DNA of 64,000 bases from Natronolimnohabitans innermongolicus JCM 12255. GTDB taxonomy: Archaea > Halobacteriota > Halobacteria > Halobacteriales > Natrialbaceae. A model generated the notes under the pieces. That model searched no databases, was not told where the DNA came from, and worked only from the letters and a program-made list of their open reading frames with translations. Numbering within the stretch: the first letter of the stretch is position 1; every line of letters begins with the position of its first letter. Location of the stretch: NCBI RefSeq assembly GCF_000337215.1, contig NZ_AOHZ01000002.1, forward strand, positions 1 through 64,000, read 5' to 3'. The position numbers were made by a program, and so were the translations under genes. Of this stretch, positions 16,980-25,634 are shown piece after piece.

Positions 16980-18173
16980 TTACTCAAGCATTTCTGAGAG
17001 CGAGTCCGCGATCGCTGCTAAATTGTCGTCTCTTCGGCTGAGACAGTCAGATACAGCGGAAATACTCGATCGAGTACCGAGCAGAAGCAAGCGATCTGTG
17101 CTAACACTGAACACGTCTGCGTCGGTGTCGGCGACGACGGAGGTGACGCCGATTCGATCGTTACCGTCGAGTCCGTCGATCTCGACGGCGAGCGTCGACC
17201 ACTCGTCGGCGACCGCCGGATCGATGCCTCGTTCGTCGAGGTGGACGCGAAGGTCGCGACTCGAGCGAACGTCGAGTTCGCAGACCGAAAGGTCGCCGTC
17301 GTTGACGCGGGAGCGCTCGGTGAACGCGTCGCCGATGAGCGCCGCGTCGCGGGTCTCCACGACGTCGTGGGTTCTGATCACGTGCGCGCCGCGTTCGACC
17401 GCGAGCGACGTCGCCGCGAGGCTGACCGGCAGGCGGTCGTCGGTCTCGCGGTCCGCGATCTCTCCGAGGAAGTTCTTCCGATTGATCGAGACCAGCATCG
17501 GCTTGCCGAGTGCGCGGAACTCCCGCAGGCGGCGGAACGTCTCGCGATCGTCCGCGAGGGTCTGGGCCTCGCTCCAGCCGCCGAACGCGGGATCGACGAT
17601 CGTCTTGTCGGTCAGACCGTTCTGCTTGAGGGACTCGTAGACCTGATCGACGTAGTCGGCCTCGGCGGCCCAGTCGGCCGATTTCCGTGCGCCCCAGTCG
17701 GTCTCCTCGACGGCGCCCGGTCGCTCGAGGTCCGGCGGACTCGCCATCTTCGCGACAGCAGCGTCGTACTCCTCGCAAACGGTCGGCATCTCCGGGTCAG
17801 CGAAGCCGGCGATGTCGTTGACCATATCGAACCCCTGCGAGAGCGCCTCGTCGGCGACCGCGGCGTATCGCGTCTCGATCGAGAAAATCGCGTCCCCAGA
17901 GACGCTCTCGATCGTCTCGAGGGCGACGTGGAGTCGGTCGAGTTCCTCCTCGGCCGACAGCACGTCGAAGCGCTTGTTCGCCGACTCGAGGCCGATATCG
18001 ACGATCTCCGCCCCCTCGTCGATGAGTTCGTCGTCGACGTATCGCGCCGCCTCGCCGGGGTCGTCGTAGACGCTCGGATCGTAGGGCGACTCCTTGCTGA
18101 CGTTTAACACGCCCATGATCCGCGGTGGATAGTCGTCGCCGATCCCCAGTCCCGCCGCGTCGACGTTGTCCAT
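16980..18173 (-). CDS. folP: Dihydropteroate synthase (archaeal folate/pterin synthesis)
   Basis: 397 residues. The TIM-barrel part has the DHPS opening PRIMGVLNVSKESPYDPSVY, then EIVDIGLESANKRF, MVNDIAGFADPEM, TIVDPAFGGWSEAQTL, SINRKNFLGEI and the final strand IRTHDVVETRDA. It condenses pterin pyrophosphate with p-aminobenzoate or a relative. An extra C-terminal ~120-residue part (from about residue 275) is not in bacterial DHPS. The start at 18173 was chosen over the longer frame (to 18287) because the family begins here. Pairs with mptE. Confidence 0.85.
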   Translation of the reverse strand: MDNVDAAGLGIGDDYPPRIMGVLNVSKESPYDPSVYDDPGEAARYVDDELIDEGAEIVDIGLESANKRFDVLSAEEELDRLHVALETIESVSGDAIFSIETRYAAVADEALSQGFDMVNDIAGFADPEMPTVCEEYDAAVAKMASPPDLERPGAVEETDWGARKSADWAAEADYVDQVYESLKQNGLTDKTIVDPAFGGWSEAQTLADDRETFRRLREFRALGKPMLVSINRKNFLGEIADRETDDRLPVSLAATSLAVERGAHVIRTHDVVETRDAALIGDAFTERSRVNDGDLSVCELDVRSSRDLRVHLDERGIDPAVADEWSTLAVEIDGLDGNDRIGVTSVVADTDADVFSVSTDRLLLLGTRSSISAVSDCLSRRDDNLAAIADSLSEMLE

Positions 18174-18283
18174 ACCGTGACTGTGGCCACCAGCCCCAAA
18201 GGTATCGCGGTTGTCGACGACTGCGGCGCCGACGAGACGGTTCGTTCGCCCGCCGACGGGGTGCTCAGCCCGCCCGACTGCGG

Positions 18284-19627
18284 TCACACACCGTCCCGTA
18301 CGGTCTCCATCGGATCCGTGACGCAGACGACGCCCGGACGGGAACGGTCGAACGAGTCATCGCCGTCGAAATTGTCGCCGCCGGTACTCGTTTTCGATTC
18401 CGGATCGGTCCTCGAAACCGTGACGCCGGTCCGGACCCAGCGTCGGCCCTCGACCGACACGAATCGGTCGGCGGTCGCGTCCGGTCGGTCCACGTATCGC
18501 TCCATCGTCCCCGGCCCGTCCACGACGAGCGTGTCGCCGCGTTCGGGCACGGTATCGTCCTCGAGGGTCCGTGTGTCGATCTCCGAACGCGTCCGCGCCT
18601 CGACGCCCGGAAGCGTTTCGCCGAGTCGGCCCGCCTCGACGTCTGCCGGCGTCCTGACGTGTGTCAGGCCCGTCTCCGGGCGGCCGCGAACGCGGATCGC
18701 CTCGCCGGCGTCGACCCGTTCCTCGAGCGGCGCCGCCGTTCGTTCGACGACGACGGCGTCGGTGACGTCGGCGTCGGTGGCGCCGAGCGATCGCACCGCG
18801 TCGTACTGCGCCGGCGCGAGAAACGTCCGATCGGCGGCGCCGGTCGCGAGCAGCGACCGGGCCGTCTCCGGCGTCCAGTCGTCGACGGGAACGTACCGAC
18901 CGCCGCCGAATATCGCCGCCGTCGCGCCGTACAGCAACTCGAGCGGGTCCGAAAGCGAACGCGAGCCGAGGTGGCGAACGGCACCGCCGTCCGGCGTCCG
19001 TGAATCGGGCACCGACGACCCGTCCGTTGCGGACCCGAGCAACGACTCCCCCACGTCGCCGGCTGCCGCGAGGGTCTCGTGGGTGTACTCCACGCCGAGC
19101 GGATCGCCGTCGGAACCGGTGCCGTAGGCGAGTAGCGCGCGGTCTCGGTCCGCCCGCCGCGCAACGTCGACACCCGTCCGACCGCCGGCGAGGTTCAAGC
19201 TACTGTTCTCGAGCAGGCGCTCGAGCGCGATGCCCATTCGCGCGTCGCAGTCGACGGTGATGACGACCTGAACCGCCTCCGATCGGTTGATTATCGGCAG
19301 AAACGGCGTCTCGTCGGTGACGTAGGCCCTGGCGTCGACCTCGTTCAGGATGGCTCTGATCGTTCGATTATCGACGTCGGGCGGGATGGTGACCGGCACG
19401 CTTCCGTTTCTGAGTGCGCCGTAAACGGCGACCAGAACCGCTCGAGGCGTCGAGAGGCGAATCGCGACGGCGTCGTCGGGAGAAATGCCTCGGTCTCGGA
19501 GTCCGCCGGCGAACGCGTCCGTCATCGACCAGAGTTCCGAGAACGTCACGGGATCGTCGCCGTCGATCGCCACCGACGACTGGTTGTTCATCACACGATC
19601 GCGCAACTCGGCGACAGCGTTAGTCAT
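18284..19627 (-). CDS. AMP-binding (acyl-CoA synthetase-like) protein, degenerate or C-terminally shortened
   Basis: 447 residues. The N-terminal half matches ANL adenylating enzymes (FSELWSMTDAFAGGLRDRGI, then VAIRLSTPRAVLVAVYGALRNGSVPVTIPP). The phosphate loop is YGTGSDGDPLGVEYTH, recognisable but altered from the usual TSGTTGxPKG. In place of the usual A8 hinge and C-terminal lid domain there is only WVRTGVTVSRTD followed by a low-complexity tail, so catalytic ligation is doubtful. It may be a haloarchaeal paralogue with a non-catalytic role. The stop is 111 bp from the DHPS start on the same strand. Confidence 0.7.
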   Translation of the reverse strand: MTNAVAELRDRVMNNQSSVAIDGDDPVTFSELWSMTDAFAGGLRDRGISPDDAVAIRLSTPRAVLVAVYGALRNGSVPVTIPPDVDNRTIRAILNEVDARAYVTDETPFLPIINRSEAVQVVITVDCDARMGIALERLLENSSLNLAGGRTGVDVARRADRDRALLAYGTGSDGDPLGVEYTHETLAAAGDVGESLLGSATDGSSVPDSRTPDGGAVRHLGSRSLSDPLELLYGATAAIFGGGRYVPVDDWTPETARSLLATGAADRTFLAPAQYDAVRSLGATDADVTDAVVVERTAAPLEERVDAGEAIRVRGRPETGLTHVRTPADVEAGRLGETLPGVEARTRSEIDTRTLEDDTVPERGDTLVVDGPGTMERYVDRPDATADRFVSVEGRRWVRTGVTVSRTDPESKTSTGGDNFDGDDSFDRSRPGVVCVTDPMETVRDGV

Positions 19628-19821
19628 TACACGGGCGAGGAGTTCGCGTATGTTTAATCTTCTGCGAATATCTGATTGAATTGTGGGTGGGATTCTGAGG
19701 AGAGCATATTTCCTAGAGGATTCGTCGGTTCTGGCTGAAACGACGATCGATCTGGACGTTCGTCGTGTCGTCTCGTCACCTCCGTGTAGCCCGGGGCTGC
19801 TCTCCCGGCCCTACAGACGGG

Positions 19822-21057
19822 TCACTCCTCGTCGTCGTCCTCGAGTACCGCCAGCCGCGAATCCCGCAGGAGGACCTTCTTGACGATCGACGGGTTCTCG
19901 AGCAGGCGGTGTTTCGCGTGGGCGCCGCGGCCCCGTCCCCGACCCTCGCGTTCGGATTGAATCACGTTGAGGAAGTTCTGTTCCTGGAGGATCTCCTGGA
20001 CGCGACGCTCCGAGAGCACGTCGAAGTCGAGCTGGTGAGCGATCGACTTGTACTGGTTGTAGATGATCTTCGTCGGGAACTCCTTCTCCGAGCTGTTCTC
20101 GGTCAGGATCGTCAGCGCGTAGAGGATCGCCTTGGCCTGCTGGGGCGAGCCCTCGATCAGTTCGTTGAACCGGTCGGCCTCGGTTTTCTCCTTGGCGTCG
20201 CGAACGTGGTCTGCCGTCACGCGGGTCGCGTTCTGTTTTTTCGCGATCCGGCCCGCGTTCCGGAGGATGTCGATCGCCTTGCGCGCGTCGCCGTGTTCCT
20301 GGGCCGCGAGCGCCGCCGTGAGCGGAATCACGTCGTCGGAGAGCACGCCGTCGTGGAACGCGTCGCGGCGCTTCTCGAGGATTTCGACCAGCTGGTTCGC
20401 GTCGTACGGCGAGAAGACGAGTTCGTCGCGGGAGAGACTCGATTTGACGCGCTCGGAGAGGTGGTCGGGAAAGTCGATCTTGTTCGAGATGCCGATGATG
20501 CCGATGCTCGAGTCCGAGATGCGTCGATTCTCGCCGGCCCGCGAGAGTTTCCGCAGGACCTCGTCGTCCTCGAGCATGTCGATCTCGTCTAAGATGACGA
20601 TGGTAACGTCGGTGCAGTGATCGACGGCTTGCCAGAGGCGTTTGTAGTAGTCGCCGGTGCCGAGTCCCCGGTCGGGAACGGTGATGCCGCTCCGATCGGA
20701 TTCGTTGACGATCTGGGCGATCGTCTTGACGATGGAGGCCTCGGTGTTTTGCTCGCCGCAGTCGATGAAGGCGTACTTGACTCTGACGTCGTCGCGCTGT
20801 GCTTCCGAGATGACGCGCTGGGTGACCGACCGGGAGATCAGCGACTTCCCGGTTCCGGTCTTCCCGAAGATGAACAGGTGGTTGGGCTCACTCCCGAAGA
20901 TCGCGGGATTCAGGGCGTCCGCCACCCGTTGCATCTGCTCGTCGCGGCCGACGATCCGATCCGGGCCGGGCAGGTGCGTGATCTCGAGCAACCGCTCGTC
21001 GGCAAACACCGGATCGTCGTACCGAAAGAGTGGATCACGATCGTCGTTGGCGGACAT
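19822..21057 (-). CDS. cdc6: Orc1/Cdc6 replication initiator
   Basis: 411 residues. AAA+ ATPase that binds origin repeats and loads the MCM helicase. Walker A FIFGKTGTGKSLIS, Walker B TIVILDEIDMLEDDEVL, sensor 1 IIGISNKIDFPDHL, sensor 2 region GDARKAIDILRNAGRIA, and a C-terminal winged helix (LSERRVQEILQEQNFLNVIQSEREG). The initiation site MSANDDRDPLFRYDDPVFAD is the haloarchaeal form; the frame is open to 21372, but the extra sequence lies over the origin repeats. The neighbouring inverted repeats make this a likely oriC-associated copy. A TATA-like box (CTTTATTTC) sits about 30-38 nt upstream. Confidence 0.93.
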   Translation of the reverse strand: MSANDDRDPLFRYDDPVFADERLLEITHLPGPDRIVGRDEQMQRVADALNPAIFGSEPNHLFIFGKTGTGKSLISRSVTQRVISEAQRDDVRVKYAFIDCGEQNTEASIVKTIAQIVNESDRSGITVPDRGLGTGDYYKRLWQAVDHCTDVTIVILDEIDMLEDDEVLRKLSRAGENRRISDSSIGIIGISNKIDFPDHLSERVKSSLSRDELVFSPYDANQLVEILEKRRDAFHDGVLSDDVIPLTAALAAQEHGDARKAIDILRNAGRIAKKQNATRVTADHVRDAKEKTEADRFNELIEGSPQQAKAILYALTILTENSSEKEFPTKIIYNQYKSIAHQLDFDVLSERRVQEILQEQNFLNVIQSEREGRGRGRGAHAKHRLLENPSIVKKVLLRDSRLAVLEDDDEE

Positions 21058-21083
21058 TGCGCTACCACGTGGCTTTCTACCGA

Positions 21084-21096
21084 ACTGAAATAAAGG
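21084..21096 (-). promoter_or_regulatory. TATA-like box of orc1/cdc6
   Basis: On the minus strand CCTTTATTTCAG lies about 27-39 nt before the ATG at 21057, the expected place of an archaeal TATA element for a transcript with a very short leader. Confidence 0.4.
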
Positions 21097-21252
21097 TATG
21101 GAGATCGATCGCGGATGTAAATTTCGGGTACTAGAGCCGTACGGTGGAGAGACGACCTCGATTCGGTTGTTCACCAGAACGCAGGACCCTCGCGTTTCTA
21201 AACACCTGGTTGAATCGCGTCGATCGAGTACGTCCAGAACGTGGCAACCACC

Positions 21253-21274
21253 GACACCCCCATCGCGGATGTAA
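21253..21274 (-). repeat. ORB box 1
   Basis: Minus-strand copy of the origin box: TTACATCCGCGATGGGGGT followed by GTC. Outer box of the orc1-proximal pair. Confidence 0.8.
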
Positions 21275-21424
21275 CGCTGACGCCGGTTTCCGTCGGCATT
21301 CGAACGACAGTGGATCGCGACTCGAGATGCGCCACGGGACTCAGGAGTCTGGAAACGGCGGGCGAATACCACCGGTATCGGACGCTATTGCCTGAAACGA
21401 CGCTCTCACTCGAGCCGTTGGGGA

Positions 21425-21448
21425 CACACACCCCCCTCGCGTTTGTAA
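21425..21448 (-). repeat. ORB box 2
   Basis: Minus-strand copy: TTACAAACGCGAGGGGGGTG then TGTG. Inner box of the orc1-proximal pair, bordering the AT-containing spacer. Confidence 0.8.
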
Positions 21449-21518
21449 CGACGAACGGGTGGGTGGGGTGGAAAATTATTCCCGAATGTTGGCCGATCTG
21501 GGATTTTCTGCCCCGAGA

Positions 21519-21540
21519 TTACATCCGCGACGGAGGTGTG
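21519..21540 (+). repeat. ORB box 3
   Basis: Plus-strand copy: TTACATCCGCGACGGAGGTG then TG. The G-string is interrupted by an A. Inner box on the orc1-distal side. Confidence 0.78.
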
Positions 21541-21572
21541 TTCCACGAATAGACCGCCACACGAATACAGCG

Positions 21573-21607
21573 TTACATACGCGAAGGGGGTGTGTCCCCC
21601 CTTCGCG
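21573..21607 (+). repeat. ORB box 4 with overlapping hairpin
   Basis: Plus-strand copy 21573-21594: TTACATACGCGAAGGGGGTG then TG. The second half also forms an inverted repeat: CGCGAAGGGGG (21580-21590) pairs with CCCCCTTCGCG (21597-21607) across a 6-nt loop, so this box can fold into an 11-bp stem, which the others cannot. Confidence 0.8.
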
Positions 21608-21783
21608 AACGCAGTACTGTAGTACGGATCGAATAGTGGCGGTTCTCTCCGTCAGACGCCGGATTTTCACACGTGACCATAGTGGGGGTGATCGCCCACC
21701 AGTGACGGAGATGGCGACGGTGACGGAGATGGTATCCACGATCGCAACGATGGCAGTACCGATACGATCGCGACAGGGACATT

Positions 21784-21846
21784 GACGACACCGATACCAG
21801 GACAGACGAAACTGATACCAGAACAGACGACACCGATACCCGGACG
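21784..21846. repeat. Three 21-bp imperfect tandem repeats near the origin
   Basis: Units 21784-21804, 21805-21825 and 21826-21846 share the core GACGA(C/A)AC(C/T)GATACC. Just upstream, 21700-21780 has looser purine-rich repetition around GGTGACGGAGATGG. No gene covers this stretch. Likely origin-associated iterons or simple expansion. Confidence 0.7.
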
Positions 21847-21939
21847 TTAAGCGACACAACTCGAGATCGGTCGAGACCAGCGACAAGATGACGACTCGAG
21901 AGGAGAGCGTGATTTCCGGGAAGTGATGAGGATCACTCT

Positions 21940-22061
21940 CTAGAATTATCTTCTAGACTAGAAATACTACTTCTAGACTAGCTAGTAAGACTAGCTAAGA
22001 AAGACGAAGACGGTAACTAGATGTGAGGTTCTGTAGGGTGATCAAGGATAGATCAGGCTAG
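21940..22061. other. CTAG-dense AT-rich segment between origin and trmJ
   Basis: Nine CTAG tetranucleotides begin at 21940, 21953, 21958, 21973, 21978, 21982, 21991, 22017 and 22058. TTCTAGACTAG is present twice (21951-21961 and 21971-21981, period 20). CTAG is normally rare in haloarchaeal DNA, so this packing is striking. No open frame of note lies here. Confidence 0.75.
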
Positions 22062-22274
22062 TGGCGGTCCAAGCCTGAACTGATGGGGCGGATCGTGTGA
22101 TGTGGTCCGATTCGACCCATCAGTCGACGGTTGGAACGGTACTAGATCGAGGAAAGAGTCGATCACGGTCACACAGTCACGAAACACCACACCCGATCGC
22201 TCCCATTCTCGCTCGAGTCCGCTCGGAACCGAAACGGCTACTCCCCTCCTCGAGTGGATATGCGACACTGAACG

Positions 22275-23039
22275 ATGACTCCCGACCCCGCCAGCGATCC
22301 CTCGTCCGACCGCACGCCGCCGGCAGTCGCCGTCGTCGACGCCCAGGCGCCGGGGAACGTCGGAACGATCGCTCGAGCGATGAAGAACTTCGGCTTCGAG
22401 GAGTTACTGCTGGTCGACCCGCCCGAACTCGATCCGGACGGTGAGGCCTACGGCTTCGCGGGTCAGGCCCGCGAGGACATCCTCCCGAACGCGGCCGAGA
22501 TTTCGTTCGACGACCTCGTCGATACCTATCACACGATCGGCTGTACCGCGGTGACGAACGAAGACGACCGCAGCCACGTTCGCTTTCCGTTCTCGACGCC
22601 GGCCGAACTCGCCGAACGACTCCCGACCGTCGAGGCCCCGACCGCGCTCGTCTTCGGTCGCGAACGGGTCGGTCTGACCAACGAGGAACTCGCGCGGATC
22701 GACGAGATCTGCTCGATTCCCGCCAGCGCCGACTACCCCGTTCTCAACCTCGGACAGGCGGCGACGATCACGCTCTACGAACTTCGATCGCTGACGCTGA
22801 CCGACGACGGAACGCAACTCCCCGACGTCGACCGCGTTCGTGCGCCCGAACCGACCGTCGACCGCCTGTACGATCAGTGGGACGACCTCCTCCGCGAGAT
22901 CAACCATCCCGAGGAAAAACACGACAAGACGATGCGACTGCTCCGACGGGTGTTCGGCCGGGCCGACCTGACCGAGCGCGAGGCGAATACCCTTCTCGGC
23001 GTCCTCCGGCGGGCGACGGAACGGCCCGCCGAGCGGTAA
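22275..23039 (+). CDS. trmJ: tRNA/rRNA 2'-O-methyltransferase TrmJ (SPOUT family)
   Basis: 254 residues. SPOUT-class enzyme that 2'-O-methylates tRNA nucleotide 32 using S-adenosylmethionine. Seen: VAVVDAQAPGNVGTIARAMKNFGF, then the deep-knot strands TALVFGRERVGLTNEELARIDEICSIPA and YPVLNLGQAATITLYEL. A C-terminal helical extension (to residue 254) is as in archaeal TrmJ. It is the first gene past the origin on that side. Confidence 0.9.
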   Translation: MTPDPASDPSSDRTPPAVAVVDAQAPGNVGTIARAMKNFGFEELLLVDPPELDPDGEAYGFAGQAREDILPNAAEISFDDLVDTYHTIGCTAVTNEDDRSHVRFPFSTPAELAERLPTVEAPTALVFGRERVGLTNEELARIDEICSIPASADYPVLNLGQAATITLYELRSLTLTDDGTQLPDVDRVRAPEPTVDRLYDQWDDLLREINHPEEKHDKTMRLLRRVFGRADLTEREANTLLGVLRRATERPAER

Positions 23040-23096
23040 CGACCGCAACGGCTCGGCGCGACGCCGTCTCCCGGCGACGACGACACCTATCGCACC

Positions 23097-23807
23097 CTAT
23101 CGCGACTCGACGGCCGTCGTCTCACGCTCGTCCGCACTCGATCGCGCGCTATCGGTCTCCGGCTCGTCCGCACTCGAGCGTGCGCTATCGGTCTCCGGGA
23201 CAAATTGGCCGCCCTCGGAAACCGTTCCGATCCAGCCGCACTCGAGGCAGGCGAACAGCCCCTGTCCGTCGACCAGCGACGAACCACATTCGGGGCAGTC
23301 GGTTTCGACGTCGGGCTTCGCGTCGGTACGCTCGGATTCTGATTCGGGTTCGGTTCCGAGCGGCGTCGGGCGGTCGCCCGTTCGGAGCGCAGCGATGGCC
23401 TCGTCGGAGGTGTGCGTTTCGTCGGTCGTCTCGTCAGTGTGGGGGAAGACGCCGACGAGTTCGTCGTCCGCGTAGAGTTCCAGACACAGCAGGGGCGTCA
23501 CGAGCAGTTTCGTCGTCTCGCCGGTTATTTGCGAGGTCGTCGTCCGTTCGCGAAACGGGGGACGGACGCTCACGCCGCGTCGGTCGGCCCACCGCTCGAA
23601 CCGCTCGAAGCTCTCGAGGGCCTCCTGATACGGGCTGTCGTCGCTCAGCGCGATCTCTTTTGGCCAGCTGCGAAGCAACAGATCGTCGACCGCCCCTTCG
23701 GATTCGCAGGCACGGAGGGTCTCAATCTGCCGATCGACCGGCTCGAGCAACAACGGCGCACGGACGTGGCAGACGGCCGTGATCTCGCTCGGTTCTGTGT
23801 CTGTCAT
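23097..23807 (-). CDS. Conserved haloarchaeal protein with C-terminal zinc ribbon
   Basis: 236 residues. The first ~115 residues form an unrecognised domain (ITAVCHVRAPLLLEPVDRQI, ALESFERFERWADRRGVSVRPPF, LLVTPLLCLELYADDELVGVFPH). After an acidic linker comes a ribbon with CPECGSSLVDGQGLFACLEC. The tail is a perfect 12-residue tandem repeat (ETDSARSSADE twice), encoded by a 36-bp DNA repeat. Function unknown. Convergent with trmJ. Confidence 0.7.
   Translation of the reverse strand: MTDTEPSEITAVCHVRAPLLLEPVDRQIETLRACESEGAVDDLLLRSWPKEIALSDDSPYQEALESFERFERWADRRGVSVRPPFRERTTTSQITGETTKLLVTPLLCLELYADDELVGVFPHTDETTDETHTSDEAIAALRTGDRPTPLGTEPESESERTDAKPDVETDCPECGSSLVDGQGLFACLECGWIGTVSEGGQFVPETDSARSSADEPETDSARSSADERETTAVESR
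23126..23197. repeat. 36-bp tandem repeat inside the zinc-ribbon gene
   Basis: Units 23126-23161 and 23162-23197 differ at only a few positions and code for two copies of a 12-residue S/A/D/E-rich unit at the C-terminus. Confidence 0.8.
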
Positions 23808-23970
23808 GCGTTAGTAGATGGTGCCAGTCTGTAAACTGATAAAGGTTTTCGACGACGCAGATATGCAGATCTATCTATATTTTATGATTGTTCGTCGAAC
23901 TCACCAGTCAAAACGCGGAGTATCGAAACCGGGGTCAAACTCGCAGGAGATCTGTCCGTCGGCCGACGCG

Positions 23971-24918
23971 TCAGAGCGTGGTCGACCGCGTCCCGAGCAG
24001 CGAGCGAAGCAGCGCCCGGAGGGCCTCGCGTTTGATGAGGACGAAGCCAACGAGGATGACCGCCAGTCCGAGCACCGTCACCGAGTCGACGACCTGGCCG
24101 AGCAGGAGCCAGCTCACGCCCATCGCGACGACGGGTTCGGCGTAGCCGACGAGGACGACCTGCGTCGCGCCGCTTCGCTCGAGCAGTTCGAAGTACAGCA
24201 GGAAGGCGAACACACCGGAGATCAGCGTCAGGTAGCCGAACGTGAGGAGCGCGGCCCCCGTCCACTCGATCGCGGCGACGGATTCGCCGCGCAGTCCGGC
24301 CCAGGCGAGCAGGACGCCGGCCCCGATGACCATCGCCCAGGCCTGGAGCGACTCGAGCGGGAGCGTCGACTCGATCGGGCGCACGAGCACGGTCCCGAGG
24401 GCAAACGCGGCCGCCGAGGCGAAGACGAGCGCCGCACCCAGCGTTACGTCGCCGCCCAGCGCCGAGGGCGACGGTTGGACGATCGCGACCACGCCGAGGA
24501 GGCCGAGGACGAAGCCGACGATGCCGGCGGGTGCCAGTCGCTCGTCGGGAAGAAGCACGCCGGCGAACGCCGCCGTGAGGATCGGCGCCGTGCTGGCGAC
24601 GGTCGCCGCGAGCGCGCCGGAGACGTACAGTTCGCCGAGATACAGCAGGCCGTGATAGAGCGCGATGACGAACACGCCCGCCAGCGAGACCGCGAGCCAC
24701 TCCGAGACGGTCCTCGGCCAGAGTCGGTCGGTGACGAGTGCCGCGTAGCCGAAGACGATCAGCCCCGCGATCGCGTATCGAAATCCGGCGAACAGCAGCG
24801 GTGGAACGTACTCGAGGCCGATCTCGATCGCGACGAACGAGCTCCCCCAGCAGAGTGCGAGCATCGAAAACAGCACCGTTTCGCGGTGCCGGTTTGGAAT
24901 GAATCCGGTAAGAGTCAT
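23971..24918 (-). CDS. EamA/DMT-superfamily permease
   Basis: 315 residues with ten hydrophobic segments in two EamA halves (residues about 12-140 and 155-295). Motifs include FRYAIAGLIVFGYAAL in half 1 and VLVGYAEPVVAMGVSWLLLGQVV in half 2, where a Pro-Glu pair in a membrane helix is typical of drug/metabolite exporters. Substrate unknown. Its promoter faces the Lrp gene, which may control it. Confidence 0.87.
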   Translation of the reverse strand: MTLTGFIPNRHRETVLFSMLALCWGSSFVAIEIGLEYVPPLLFAGFRYAIAGLIVFGYAALVTDRLWPRTVSEWLAVSLAGVFVIALYHGLLYLGELYVSGALAATVASTAPILTAAFAGVLLPDERLAPAGIVGFVLGLLGVVAIVQPSPSALGGDVTLGAALVFASAAAFALGTVLVRPIESTLPLESLQAWAMVIGAGVLLAWAGLRGESVAAIEWTGAALLTFGYLTLISGVFAFLLYFELLERSGATQVVLVGYAEPVVAMGVSWLLLGQVVDSVTVLGLAVILVGFVLIKREALRALLRSLLGTRSTTL

Positions 24919-25097
24919 ACCAAATTCGAAGCTGACGGTACTATTTGAACGCTTCTACAAGAGAACCGAAATAGACGAATTTAGAACCACACATATGGAT
25001 TTCATCCGAGTACTCTCTCACTAGTACAGTAGGTATTGGAGAGAACTACAACCATATCAGTCACAAGAGGTATTTCGTCGCCGCCCGAAGGACGCCC

Positions 25098-25580
25098 ATG
25101 GACGAGCGCGACGTGCGACTGTTGAAGGCGATCTCCGAACTCGAGACGGGCAGTCCCGAGCGACTCCACGAAGCGACGGGTATTCCGGTCTCGACGATTC
25201 ACTACCGACTCAACAACCTTCGCGAGGAGGGGATCATCGCGAACGATCGCTACGAGATCGACCTCGAGGAACTGGGTCTCGGCGTCACCGTACTGGTCGA
25301 GATCCACGCCGACTACCAAGGCTCCTACGAGTCCTTTGCCGATCAGTTGCTGACCGTCGAAGGGGTCACGAACGTCTACTTCACGATGGGCGAGACGGAC
25401 TTCATCGTGATCGCGCGGCTGAGCGACAGCGGCATGGTCGAGCGACTGATCGCCGAGTTCGAACAGCTCGAAGGCGTCGACCGGACGGACTCGACGTTCG
25501 TCATTTCGGCGATCGAAGAGCGCGATGCCCTCCAGAGCTACGAGTTAGAGACGTTGCTCGAGGAGTTGACCGACAACTGA
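25098..25580 (+). CDS. Lrp/AsnC family transcription regulator
   Basis: 160 residues. N-terminal winged helix (DERDVRLLKAISEL, then LHEATGIPVSTIHYRLNNL) and a C-terminal RAM/ACT effector domain (VTVLVEIHADYQG, VEGVTNVYFTMGETDFIVIARL). Such regulators respond to amino acids or other small ligands. It is divergent from the DMT permease (180 bp apart), so local control is plausible. Confidence 0.9.
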   Translation: MDERDVRLLKAISELETGSPERLHEATGIPVSTIHYRLNNLREEGIIANDRYEIDLEELGLGVTVLVEIHADYQGSYESFADQLLTVEGVTNVYFTMGETDFIVIARLSDSGMVERLIAEFEQLEGVDRTDSTFVISAIEERDALQSYELETLLEELTDN

Positions 25581-25634
25581 GCGAAGACGAGAACCGAGGA
25601 CGACTGACCGCGTTCGGCCCGGAATCGCGTTCAG

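Larger units (their letters stand above)
21100..21607. other. Putative replication origin (ORB cluster beside orc1/cdc6)
   Basis: Upstream of orc1/cdc6, boxes with the form TTACATMCGCGANGGGGGTGTG occur in both orientations: two on the minus strand (21253-21274, 21425-21448) and two on the plus strand (21519-21540, 21573-21594). They face each other across a 70-bp spacer (21449-21518) with an AT run (GGAAAATTATTCCC), a candidate unwinding element. Partial boxes are at 21101-21120 (TTACATCCGCGATC on minus) and 21184-21204. Haloarchaeal origin recognition boxes are known to carry a G-string at one end, as here. Identity as an active origin is inference from this layout. Confidence 0.85.
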
